Part shown: positions 56,537 through 64,000 of the stretch, in pieces | Layout: the number at the start of each line of letters is the position of its first letter | Numbering within the stretch: position 1 is the stretch's first letter | Assembly: GCA_016283755.1 (NCBI GenBank) | Contig: JAEENO010000018.1 | Coordinates: 62,001-126,000, forward strand | Direction: 5' to 3' | From: Lachnospiraceae bacterium | GTDB taxonomy: Bacteria > Bacillota > Clostridia > Lachnospirales > Lachnospiraceae | DNA length: 64,000 nt | The notes under the pieces: generated by a model | Database searches by the model: none | What the model saw: only the letters and a program-made list of their open reading frames with translations | Told to the model about the DNA's origin: nothing | Program-made: the position numbers and the translations under genes

Positions 56537-56776
56537 ATAAAGGTGATGACAAAGAGGAGTACTTATACCGAATGCCTTTAAGAGAAGACAACCCACCGGC
56601 TGAGAGGTGTCGAAGGAAAGTATAAGGAAGGTAGCTTTGGAACCGATGCCTGAAATTTTTCAGTAGGGTACTCCGGGTGTTCCCGTTACAGAACGAATGA
56701 GATGTGCCAAGGCATAAGTAAGGTGGTACCGCGATAACACGCCCTTACAGGAAGATTCCTGTAGGGGCTTTTTTAA
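56537..56776 (+). promoter_or_regulatory. T-box leader with a valine (GUA) specifier
   Basis: The T-box sequence AAGGTGGTACCGCG lies at 56720-56733. In stem I, CAAAG (56549-56553) pairs with CTTTG (56635-56639), next to a specifier loop in which GTA (56631-56633) is followed by a purine, a valine codon. GGCTGAGAGG near 56598 is the conserved distal part. The terminator is a 12-bp stem with one G-U pair (56741-56752, 56757-56768) plus a T run; the competing antiterminator uses the T-box. Uncharged tRNA-Val would let transcription reach valS. Confidence 0.93.
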
Positions 56777-56817
56777 TCCTTAAAGTCCTATACGGGAGAA
56801 TTAAAGGAGGAAGATAT

Positions 56818-59481
56818 ATGAGTAAAGAACTCGCAAAAACTTACAATCCGCAAGAGATTGAAGACAGATTGTATGATAAGTGGCTTAAGAACGGATATTT
56901 TCATTCGGAAGTAGACAGATCCCGTAAACCTTTTACCATTGTGATGCCGCCTCCAAACATTACCGGACAGCTTCACATGGGTCATGCGCTTGATAATACG
57001 ATGCAGGATATTCTTATAAGATACAAGAAGCTTCAGGGCTATAACACTTTGTGGCAGCCGGGCACAGACCATGCGGCAATCGCTACAGAAGTTAAGATTA
57101 TCGAGAAGTTAAGAGAGCAGGGAATCGACAAGAAGGACTTGGGTCGTGAAGGTTTCCTTGAAAAAGCATGGGAATGGAAGAAAGAGTACGGCGGAAGAAT
57201 CGTTAATCAGCTTCATAAGATAGGTTCTGCGGCAGACTGGGAGAGAGAGCGCTTTACAATGGATGAGGGCTGCTCTAAGGCAGTTAATGAGGTATTCATT
57301 AACCTTCATAAGAAGGGACTTATCTATAAAGGTAACAGAATTATCAACTGGTGCCCTGTATGTAAGACATCAATTTCCGATGCGGAAGTTGAGCACGAGG
57401 AGCAGGCAGGACATTTCTGGCATATCAAGTATCCGTTGATTGATGAGAACGGTAAGCCGTCAGCTACTGAATTCCTTGAGTTTGCTACAACACGTCCCGA
57501 GACAATGCTCGGAGATTCAGCTGTTGCAATTAATCCTGAGGATAAGAGATATACTCATCTTAAGGGACGTAAAGTATTCTTACCGTTCATGGAGAGAGTA
57601 CTTCCGATAGTTGAAGATTCTTACGTAGACATGGAATTTGGTACCGGTGTTGTTAAGATAACACCAGCACACGATCCTAACGATTTCGAGGTTGGTAAGC
57701 GTCATAATCTTCCTGAAATTAATATTCTTAACGATGACGCAACCATCAATGAGAATGGCGGAAAATTCGCCGGAATGGACAGATATGAAGCGAGAAAGGC
57801 AATTGTTAAGGAACTTGACGAAATGGGTCTTCTCGTAAGAATAGAGGATCACAGCCATAACGTAGGTACATGCTACAGATGTCATACTACAATCGAGCCT
57901 ATGGTTAAGAAGCAGTGGTTCGTTAAGATGGATGAGCTTATTAAGCCTGCAATGGAAGCAATCGACAAGGGTGACCTTAAGTTTGTACCGGAGCATTTCA
58001 ATAAGACTTATTTCCACTGGCTTGAGGGTATGCGCGACTGGTGTATAAGCCGTCAGCTCTGGTGGGGCCATAGAATCCCGGCATATTATTGTCAGGATTG
58101 CGGTGAAGTTGTAGTAGGATACGGTGCACCGGATAAGTGTCCTAAGTGCGGAAAGAGTAACTTTAAGCAGGATGAGGATACTTTGGATACATGGTTCTCG
58201 TCGGCACTCTGGCCTTTCTCTACACTCGGATGGCCTGAAAAGACAGAAGATCTCGATTATTATTATCCGACAGATGTCCTTGTAACAGGATATGATATCA
58301 TTCTTTTCTGGGTAATAAGAATGGTATTCTCCGGATACGAACATACGGGAAAGTGTCCTTTCCATACGGTACTTATTCACGGTCTTGTAAGAGACTCTCA
58401 GGGACGTAAGATGAGTAAGTCATTAGGTAACGGTATCGATCCTCTTGAGATAATCGATAAATACGGTGCGGATGCTTTAAGAATGGCACTTATGACAGGT
58501 AACGCACCGGGTAACGATATGAGATTCTACGACGAGAAGGTAGAAGCTGCCCGTAACTTCGCCAATAAGGTATGGAATGCTTCGAGATTCCTTATGATGA
58601 ATCTTGAGGGCGTTGAGGTAAAAGCGCCTAAGGATGAGGATCTTGCACCGGCTGATAAGGCAATGTTAAGCAAGCTTAAGGCATTAATCGCAGAAGTTAC
58701 CGAGAATATGGATAAGTATGAGCTCGGTGTAGCATTATCCAAGCTTTATGATTTTGTATGGGATGAGTTCTGCGACTGGTATATTGAGATGAGCAAGCCT
58801 GTACTCTGGAAGAAAGATGAGAATCCGGAGAAGGCCAATGCTACACTTTATACTTTGAAGAAGGTATTAAACGAAAGCCTTATATTATTGCATCCGTTTA
58901 TGCCTTTTGTAACCGAAGAAATCTACTGTACATTAAATGAAGACAAGGAAAGCATTATGCTCGATAAGTGGCCTTCATGCGAAGACGGTGATAAGTACAA
59001 GGAATTCGAGAAAGAATTCGAAGCAGTAAAAGAGCTTGTTCGCGGTATCAGAAATACCAGAACTTCAATGGATGTTCCACCTTCAAGAAAGGCATCTCTT
59101 ATCATAGTTTCCGAGAAGGAAGATGTAAGAAGAGCATTTAATACATTCAAGGATTCCATGATGAATCTTGCATCCGCTTCTGATATAAAAGTTCAGGCCG
59201 ATAAGGAAGGCGTAGCAGATGACGCTGTATCTGTAGTTATCGCAGATGCCGTATGCTTTATCCCGATGGCAGAGCTTGTAGACTTTGAGAAGGAAAAAGA
59301 GCGTCTTAACAAAGAGAAGGAGAGACTTCTTAAGGAACTCGAGAGATCCGAGAAGATGCTTTCAAATGAAAACTTCGTAAGCAAAGCTCCTGCAGCCAAG
59401 CTTAAAGAAGAGCAGGATAAGAAGCTTAAATACGAACAGACACTTGCACAGGTTGAAGAACGTCTGAAATGTTTGAAATAA
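56818..59481 (+). CDS. valS: Valine--tRNA ligase
   Basis: Class I synthetase that charges tRNA-Val and edits threonine mischarging. The 887-residue protein has the HIGH motif in PPPNITGQLHMGHAL (~43-57), a CP1 editing domain (~190-340), zinc-site cysteines (CPVCKT, CQDCGE...CPKCGK), the KMSKS loop GRKMSKSLGNG (~530) and the C-terminal coiled-coil arm rich in Lys and Glu (~820-887). Complete. AAAGGAGG precedes the ATG. Control is by the T-box directly upstream, whose GUA specifier agrees with the enzyme. Confidence 0.98.
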   Translation: MSKELAKTYNPQEIEDRLYDKWLKNGYFHSEVDRSRKPFTIVMPPPNITGQLHMGHALDNTMQDILIRYKKLQGYNTLWQPGTDHAAIATEVKIIEKLREQGIDKKDLGREGFLEKAWEWKKEYGGRIVNQLHKIGSAADWERERFTMDEGCSKAVNEVFINLHKKGLIYKGNRIINWCPVCKTSISDAEVEHEEQAGHFWHIKYPLIDENGKPSATEFLEFATTRPETMLGDSAVAINPEDKRYTHLKGRKVFLPFMERVLPIVEDSYVDMEFGTGVVKITPAHDPNDFEVGKRHNLPEINILNDDATINENGGKFAGMDRYEARKAIVKELDEMGLLVRIEDHSHNVGTCYRCHTTIEPMVKKQWFVKMDELIKPAMEAIDKGDLKFVPEHFNKTYFHWLEGMRDWCISRQLWWGHRIPAYYCQDCGEVVVGYGAPDKCPKCGKSNFKQDEDTLDTWFSSALWPFSTLGWPEKTEDLDYYYPTDVLVTGYDIILFWVIRMVFSGYEHTGKCPFHTVLIHGLVRDSQGRKMSKSLGNGIDPLEIIDKYGADALRMALMTGNAPGNDMRFYDEKVEAARNFANKVWNASRFLMMNLEGVEVKAPKDEDLAPADKAMLSKLKALIAEVTENMDKYELGVALSKLYDFVWDEFCDWYIEMSKPVLWKKDENPEKANATLYTLKKVLNESLILLHPFMPFVTEEIYCTLNEDKESIMLDKWPSCEDGDKYKEFEKEFEAVKELVRGIRNTRTSMDVPPSRKASLIIVSEKEDVRRAFNTFKDSMMNLASASDIKVQADKEGVADDAVSVVIADAVCFIPMAELVDFEKEKERLNKEKERLLKELERSEKMLSNENFVSKAPAAKLKEEQDKKLKYEQTLAQVEERLKCLK

Positions 59482-59582
59482 TGGTGAAATGATAGACTTT
59501 TCTTGCAGTTGTCTGATTATAATGGTAAACTAATAATAGTTAATTATGCAGTTTGCAGATTAGACACTGCAAGGGAGATATT

Positions 59583-60986
59583 ATGAGCGTTCAGAAGGAG
59601 AATGGTCCACAGATAAGAATATCGTTCGATTCCATGGAAGCCTTTATGTCGTTGCCGATTCCTGCGGATGGCGAAAATTATGACTTGGAAGAAGTTAAAC
59701 GAGCCATCGATATTAAGGGTGTTAAGGCAGGCATTGATGAAGAACTCATAAAGCACATGGTTGAAGACAAGATCTATATGCAGGAGAGAAGAATTGCGGT
59801 AGGTCAAGACTGCGTAGAAGGTAGTGACGGTTATTTCGAGTTCCTGTTTAACCGTGATTTTTCTCGTGCGCCTAAGATTCTTCCTGACGGCAGTGCAGAC
59901 TATTATTCAATGAATACGATTTCAACGGTCGCTGAAGGTGATGAGATTGCGATTTATCATCATTGCACCGTCGGTAAAGACGGCTTTAATGTAAAGGGTG
60001 CTCCTCAGGCGGCAAAGCGTGTAAGAGACTTGCCTCCGCTTCTCGGCAAGGGATTTACCAGAAGTGAGGATGGTGACCATTATACTGCCGATATAGCGGG
60101 TAAGATCGAGCTCGTTCAGGAGAGGGTTATGATTAGCCCTATTTATGAGATTCAGTCGGATATTGGTGTTCAGACCGGTAATATCGATTTTAACGGCGAC
60201 GTTGTAATTCACGGTATGGTTAAGACCGGTATGTCTATTAAGGCAACAGGCTCCGTAACTATAGATGGTATTGTGGAGAACGCCAGCATTAATGCCGGTA
60301 AGGATATTATTTTAAAGAGCGGACTTATGGGTAACTCGCAGGCAACGCTTAAGACTAAGGGTAATCTTTTTGCAAAGTTTATCGAATATGCGACTCTTGA
60401 TATAAGAGGAACAATTAATGCTGAGGTTTTACTCAACTGTGATGTTGTATGCGGTGAGAAGCTTATCATAACGGGTGCGAGAGGTTCTGTTGTGGGTGGA
60501 TCCATAAGAGCAATAAGCGGTGTTGAGGCCAATCAGATCGGTAATGATATGGAGACTAAGACGATGGTTGCGGTCGGCGCAGAAGTTGAAGTCTACAGAA
60601 GAATGAAGGTCTTAGAGCATAAGGTTAAGTCGGCGGATCAGGCTATTGAGAGTATCAATAATCAGATTGCTGAGATTGAGAAAAAAGAGAAGGCTAATAT
60701 GTCGGTTGTTGACAGACCGAAGAGTGACCCTCGTAAGGTAGCGCTTCTTCGTATGAAGGTTAAGGAAGCTACGACTCTTTCGCAGGATAAGGAAGAGATG
60801 GCGGAATTAAACGATATCGTCTCAAGAGCGGAAGGCGCACAGATTGTGGTCTTCGGTAATGTATATCCCGGTACTACGGTGCGAATCGATGATATTGTGG
60901 TTAATGTTAAAGACGCACAGCAGGGTATCAAGTTCGTCAAAGAGGGTGACCACGTGCACATGGTCAAAAATGAAGATATAATGTAA
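59583..60986 (+). CDS. FapA family (DUF342) protein
   Basis: A 467-residue FapA/DUF342 protein. The N-terminal half holds the pieces typical of the family (GSDGYFEFLF, AEGDEIAIYHHCTVGKDGFNVKG), then repeated short strands that form a right-handed beta-helix (IDFNGDVVIHGMVKTGMSIKATGSVTIDGIVENASINAGKDI in parts), then a coiled coil (~345-410). Such proteins affect flagellar assembly or polar localisation in some bacteria, and cell-envelope polymers in others; the role here is not certain. ATG at 59583 follows AAGGGAGA; the longer frame from a TTG at 59553 lacks a ribosome binding site. A terminator follows. Confidence 0.85.
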   Translation: MSVQKENGPQIRISFDSMEAFMSLPIPADGENYDLEEVKRAIDIKGVKAGIDEELIKHMVEDKIYMQERRIAVGQDCVEGSDGYFEFLFNRDFSRAPKILPDGSADYYSMNTISTVAEGDEIAIYHHCTVGKDGFNVKGAPQAAKRVRDLPPLLGKGFTRSEDGDHYTADIAGKIELVQERVMISPIYEIQSDIGVQTGNIDFNGDVVIHGMVKTGMSIKATGSVTIDGIVENASINAGKDIILKSGLMGNSQATLKTKGNLFAKFIEYATLDIRGTINAEVLLNCDVVCGEKLIITGARGSVVGGSIRAISGVEANQIGNDMETKTMVAVGAEVEVYRRMKVLEHKVKSADQAIESINNQIAEIEKKEKANMSVVDRPKSDPRKVALLRMKVKEATTLSQDKEEMAELNDIVSRAEGAQIVVFGNVYPGTTVRIDDIVVNVKDAQQGIKFVKEGDHVHMVKNEDIM

Positions 60987-60997
60987 TTTGCTTTTAT

Positions 60998-61026
60998 AGC
61001 GCATCCATTGGGTGCGCTTTTTTTTA
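60998..61026 (+). terminator. Rho-independent terminator after the FapA gene
   Basis: 9-bp stem with one G-U pair (60998-61006 with 61010-61018), 3-base loop, then eight T. Confidence 0.88.
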
Positions 61027-61059
61027 TAGGTATATGGAATACGGCATGAGGCACGACTG

Positions 61060-61640
61060 TGCACTCCACAACGGCTATTGATTAGTATGCTTACATCGAA
61101 GTGAACATCCCATATATCCGCTTGGAACGGCTATTGCTTACTAAGTTCGCGCTGCGCAGGGATGACCACGCGTGCCTCGCTCAAAACTCGCTCGCCTCGC
61201 CTTATTTGGCGAGACGGCTCAAACAGTTTGAGCTCGTTGCTATCCCTGCTTGCGTTCACTAAGTGCGCAATGCAAATGTTCTTACGCGGATATATGGAAT
61301 GCTCACTTCTATATACGTTACGATAATAAACTAGATATGCTTTGGGGATTGGATTAGCATATTCGTAGCGTAGCGATATGCGGCGGGGCCTGTACTATGT
61401 ACGACAGAACATTAGCATTGCGCACTTAGCAAATTCGAGTGAGGTTGGCGAGGAGCGGTAACTGTTTGAGCAAGCTCGCACTGATGATGCGAGCTTAGCG
61501 AGTTTAGCGCGACGAACGCCTGATTAACCTCACGAGAATGAGCTTAGTAAGCAATAGCCGTTCAGGAGTGCATAGTTACAGGTTCTGCCGCATTTCATAT
61601 ATCGGATATGTGGGGCGTTCACTTCTATGCAGGTTATAAT
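61060..61640. repeat. Noncoding element made of two colinear 157-bp inverted arms
   Basis: No reading frame of meaningful length exists in the 680 bp between fapA and folC. The left arm (61126-61282) and the reverse complement of the right arm (61406-61562) have equal length and match colinearly: 20 of 20 at the outer ends (61126-61145/61543-61562), 23 of 24 at the inner ends (61259-61282/61406-61429), and a shared GCTCAAACAGTT in the middle. Each arm carries a local hairpin at the same place (61196-61213; 61472-61496). A further motif around GGATATATGG...TCACTTC appears three times, inverted at the left (61087-61121) and direct at 61286-61309 and 61604-61627. Confidence 0.75.
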
Positions 61641-61645
61641 AACAC

Positions 61646-61673
61646 TTGCAAAATCCCCCGAGGATATTATAAT
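61646..61673 (+). promoter_or_regulatory. Promoter of folC
   Basis: TTGCAA at 61646-61651, 16-base spacer, TATAAT at 61668-61673, 37 bases before the folC start. It lies just outside the inverted-repeat element. Confidence 0.6.
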
Positions 61674-61710
61674 TATTAAGGATACGCTAAAATGACCGAG
61701 GTGTACGGAT

Positions 61711-62994
61711 ATGACAGTAAATGACGTAGAAAACTATATAAGAGACGTGCAGAGGTTCTCCACGAAGAATACCCCTGAGCATACAAGAGAGTTTCTGAAG
61801 CGCTTAGGAGATCCACAGGAGAAGTTCCCTGTTGTGCATGTTGCGGGCTCTAACGGTAAGGGATCCGTATGCGCAATGCTGTCATCAGCACTTACCCATG
61901 CGGGAAAGAAGACGGGACTTTTTATATCACCGCACCTTGTGAGCATATTGGAGAGAATCGAGATTAACGGTGAGAACTGTTCGGAGGAGATTTTTACCGA
62001 AGCATTCGGAGAAGTTAAAAAAGTTATAGATGGTATGGTATCGGAAGGCTTGCCGCATCCTACATTCTTCGAGATATTGTTCGCGATGGGCATGGTTGTG
62101 TTCGCTAAGGAAAAGGTAGATATTGCGGTCCTCGAAACGGGACTCGGCGGACGCCTTGATGCAACCAATATCGTTAAGAAGCCGATTGTCACCGTGATTA
62201 CTTCGATAAGCCTTGAACATACGGAGTACCTCGGAGATACACTTGCGAAAATTGCCGGAGAAAAGGCAGGAATCATTAAGGAAGGCGTTCCGATAGTATT
62301 TGATGCAAAGAATAAGGAAGTATCAGATGTAATCTTCGCTAAGGCATTAGAGAAAAAAGCGCCGAATTATCCGGTATATCCGGGAGATATAGAAGTGCTG
62401 CCTCGAAGAAACGGACATGTTACATTCAAATTTGACCTGAATAATCACAGCGAGCCTGTTGAACTTCCGTTCTACGGCGAATATCAGGCAGAGAATGGTG
62501 CAATTGCAATGCAGGCGGCAGAGCTTTTGGCAGAAGCAGGATACTTATCCGTTGAAGATATATATGAAGGATTCAAGAAGACAAGGTGGCCGGGCAGAAT
62601 GCAGAAGGTTCGTGAGAACGTATATATCGACGGCGCACATAATCCTGACGGAATAAGAGTACTGGTAGATAGTGTAAAAGCGCTTAAATGTAAAGATGTG
62701 ACGCTGTTCTTCTCAATGGTTAAAGAGAAGGATTACGCACATTCCATTTCATTATTGCTAAGCGGAATTAATTTTAGTAAAATAATAATCACTGAGATAG
62801 ACGGATATCGTAAGCTTGAAGCGGAGTCAATCGCAGAGTGTTTTGAAGAAGTTAAAGACCGTATCATTATTGAGCACGATTTTGAAAAAGCTTATGACAA
62901 AGCACTGAAAGAGGCAGATGGCGGTACGCTTATCTGCACGGGTTCTTTGTACCTTGTCGGCAATGTGCTGGCAATTGAGGAAAAGAGGAATTGA
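61711..62994 (+). CDS. folC: Folylpolyglutamate synthase / dihydrofolate synthase
   Basis: Adds glutamates to folates, and in many bacteria also makes dihydrofolate from dihydropteroate. The 427 residues show the P-loop GSNGKGSV (~47-54), the omega-loop and Mg2+ segment TGLGGRLDATN, SLEHTEYLGDT, and the C-terminal domain beginning with GRMQKV and DGAHNPDG. Complete and of normal length. GACCGAGG precedes the ATG. Two small genes follow closely (1 bp and 14 bp apart), so folC heads at least a three-gene unit. It is transcribed from the promoter at 61646. Confidence 0.95.
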   Translation: MTVNDVENYIRDVQRFSTKNTPEHTREFLKRLGDPQEKFPVVHVAGSNGKGSVCAMLSSALTHAGKKTGLFISPHLVSILERIEINGENCSEEIFTEAFGEVKKVIDGMVSEGLPHPTFFEILFAMGMVVFAKEKVDIAVLETGLGGRLDATNIVKKPIVTVITSISLEHTEYLGDTLAKIAGEKAGIIKEGVPIVFDAKNKEVSDVIFAKALEKKAPNYPVYPGDIEVLPRRNGHVTFKFDLNNHSEPVELPFYGEYQAENGAIAMQAAELLAEAGYLSVEDIYEGFKKTRWPGRMQKVRENVYIDGAHNPDGIRVLVDSVKALKCKDVTLFFSMVKEKDYAHSISLLLSGINFSKIIITEIDGYRKLEAESIAECFEEVKDRIIIEHDFEKAYDKALKEADGGTLICTGSLYLVGNVLAIEEKRN

Positions 62995-62995
62995 T

Positions 62996-63142
62996 ATGAT
63001 CAACTTTGAAGAGGAATTGAAGAAATTTAAGCCAAGCCTTGAAGTAGAAGAAGCAGAAGAAGCTATCTATAACAAGAATCTTGATGATATGACAGACGTA
63101 TTGCAGGAGATGCTTAAGGAAGCAAGAAGAGTTCAGAGATAG
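62996..63142 (+). CDS. 48-residue acidic protein of unknown function
   Basis: A short, charged protein with a first half rich in Glu (NFEEELKKFKPSLEVEEAEE in parts) and a helix-forming second half (TDVLQEMLKEARRVQR). It starts with ATG at 62996, two bases after the folC stop, behind an AAAGAGGAA site. A longer frame from 62918 lies within folC and has no ribosome binding site. No membrane segment or known domain is seen. The spacing and gene order suggest that it belongs to the folC transcript and perhaps works with the TPR protein that follows. Confidence 0.7.
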   Translation: MINFEEELKKFKPSLEVEEAEEAIYNKNLDDMTDVLQEMLKEARRVQR

Positions 63143-63156
63143 AAAGGTTTCTACAT

Positions 63157-64000
63157 ATGAGTTCATATAGTAAGATTTTGCAGTTCTCGAACTTTTATTA
63201 TAATAAGGGACTTATCTGCGCCGAAGTTCATGATATGTCAGGCGCAATCGATAATTTAAGCAAGAGTCTGCGATACAATAAGAATAATATAGATGCAAGA
63301 AATCTTCTGGGTCTATGCTATTACGAGATCGGTGAGTGCGTATTTGCGCTTCGTGAATGGGTTATCAGTATCAATATCAAAAGCGAAGATAACCTTGCGG
63401 CAGAGTATATTGATGATATACAGCCTGATATTACAAGAACCGGAAAGTTCAGCCAGTGTATCAAGAAGTACAATCAGGCGCTTTTATACGCAAATGAAGG
63501 CAATGAAGATCTTGCGATCGTTCAGCTTAAGCGAGTTATAGGAATTAATCCGAAGTTTGTGAAAGCTGCGCTTCTTCTGGGACTTCTATATATACATAAT
63601 GAGCAGTATAAGGAAGCGGTTAACGTTCTGGAGGCAATAGCTAAGGTTGATGCGAATAATACCACTCTTATCCGTTATTTAAAGGAGGCAAGAGAAGAAC
63701 TTGCAAAGAAGGATGAGAAGAAGAGCAAGGGTAAGAAGACCATTACGGATGACGGTACGGTAGCATATATATCGGAGAATGATACAATCATTAAGCCGTC
63801 TCACTTTAGAGATAATGCCACATTAAACACGATGGTTAATATAATCTTCGGACTTGTGGTAGGAATCCTTATCGGAGTATTTTTGATCGTTCCGGGCGTT
63901 AAAAGAGAGGCTTCAAGGGAAAGTGCCCAGAAGCTCGTTGATGCCAATAACAATATAGCGACAAAGAATGCTGCAATTAAGGATTATCAGGATAAGATTA
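63157..64000 (+). CDS. TPR-repeat membrane protein (3' end outside window)
   Basis: The frame runs from ATG at 63157 to the window edge with 281 codons and no stop. The first ~185 residues are helical repeats of the TPR kind (ALLLGLLYIHNEQYKEAVNVLEAIAKVD and similar), then a Lys-rich linker (KKDEKKSKGKK), one hydrophobic helix (~230-250, IIFGLVVGILIGVFLIVPGV) and the start of an extracellular or coiled-coil part. It appears to be a membrane-anchored protein with cytoplasmic TPRs for protein binding. AAAGG lies ahead of the start. Function is unknown. Confidence 0.75.
   Translation, partial: MSSYSKILQFSNFYYNKGLICAEVHDMSGAIDNLSKSLRYNKNNIDARNLLGLCYYEIGECVFALREWVISINIKSEDNLAAEYIDDIQPDITRTGKFSQCIKKYNQALLYANEGNEDLAIVQLKRVIGINPKFVKAALLLGLLYIHNEQYKEAVNVLEAIAKVDANNTTLIRYLKEAREELAKKDEKKSKGKKTITDDGTVAYISENDTIIKPSHFRDNATLNTMVNIIFGLVVGILIGVFLIVPGVKREASRESAQKLVDANNNIATKNAAIKDYQDKI

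Noticed and set aside
59553..59582. Upstream TTG start for the FapA gene
   Set aside because: The AAGGGAGA site lies after it and directly serves the ATG at 59583.
61027..61710. Insertion sequence or its remnant
   Set aside because: No transposase fragment is found in any frame; the structure is inverted repeats only.
1..64000. CRISPR array, tRNA or rRNA genes
   Set aside because: No regularly spaced repeats, no tRNA cloverleaf with a TTCGANNC arm, and no rRNA-like stretch were recognised on either strand.

Overview
The window looks like a core-chromosome segment of a motile, anaerobic Firmicute, most likely a Lachnospiraceae member of the Butyrivibrio/Pseudobutyrivibrio/Roseburia kind. This is inferred from the low-to-moderate GC, strong GGAGG-type ribosome binding sites, a Gram-positive SOS box, a T-box, the Bacillus-like order mbl-flhO-flhP and comFC-yvyF, a cdaA-cdaR-glmM cluster and a DUF4358 lipoprotein. 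I see no prophage, transposase, CRISPR array, rRNA or tRNA gene.

Layout. 0-9 kb: the end of a U32-like protein, msrA, a reverse-strand ABC exporter, an amidohydrolase-esterase-proC-GNAT run, an MFS transporter with an sce7726 gene, and a reverse-strand lipoprotein. 9.1-14.6 kb: a cassette of three hairpins, a MATE exporter, a translation-factor-like GTPase fused to a YacP/Rae1-like nuclease domain, and trpS. 14.6-17.8 kb (reverse): a TSCPD protein and a large membrane EAL protein. 18-24 kb: secA, a small unknown gene, a nitrilase-family amidase, and a divergent NhaC/LysR pair. 24.1-30 kb: a TPP riboswitch with thiT, then SOS-controlled uvrB-uvrA. 30.3-37 kb: mbl, two FlgF/FlgG-type rod proteins, a FlgJ-type protein, recD2, comF and yvyF. 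37-44.6 kb: two membrane proteins of unknown role, then cdaA-cdaR-glmM, an LCP-family protein and an HtrA protease, which together read as cell-envelope and c-di-AMP functions. 44.7-56.5 kb: aminopeptidase P, a chemoreceptor, a second MATE exporter, a CDF transporter, a LysR regulator divergent from an RND exporter, MgtC and a Nudix protein. 56.5-64 kb: a T-box with a valine (GUA) specifier and valS, a FapA-family protein, a 0.6-kb noncoding inverted-repeat element, folC, a 48-residue acidic protein and a TPR protein cut by the window end.

How they work together. Most of the window is housekeeping: tRNA charging, protein export, nucleotide excision repair, envelope synthesis under c-di-AMP, and flagellar and chemotaxis parts scattered among these. 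Six exporters of five families (ABC, two MATE, MFS, RND, CDF) give a strong efflux capacity. RNA-level control is clear for thiT and valS and suggested for the chemoreceptor gene and the gene at 37.0 kb.

The least ordinary items are the GTPase-nuclease fusion (10694-13405), the element at about 61060-61640 built of two colinear 157-bp inverted arms, the triple-hairpin cassette flanked by near-identical 22-bp direct repeats (9121-9254), and the unexplained two-gene membrane module in front of cdaA. All function calls come from reading the sequence without any database search.
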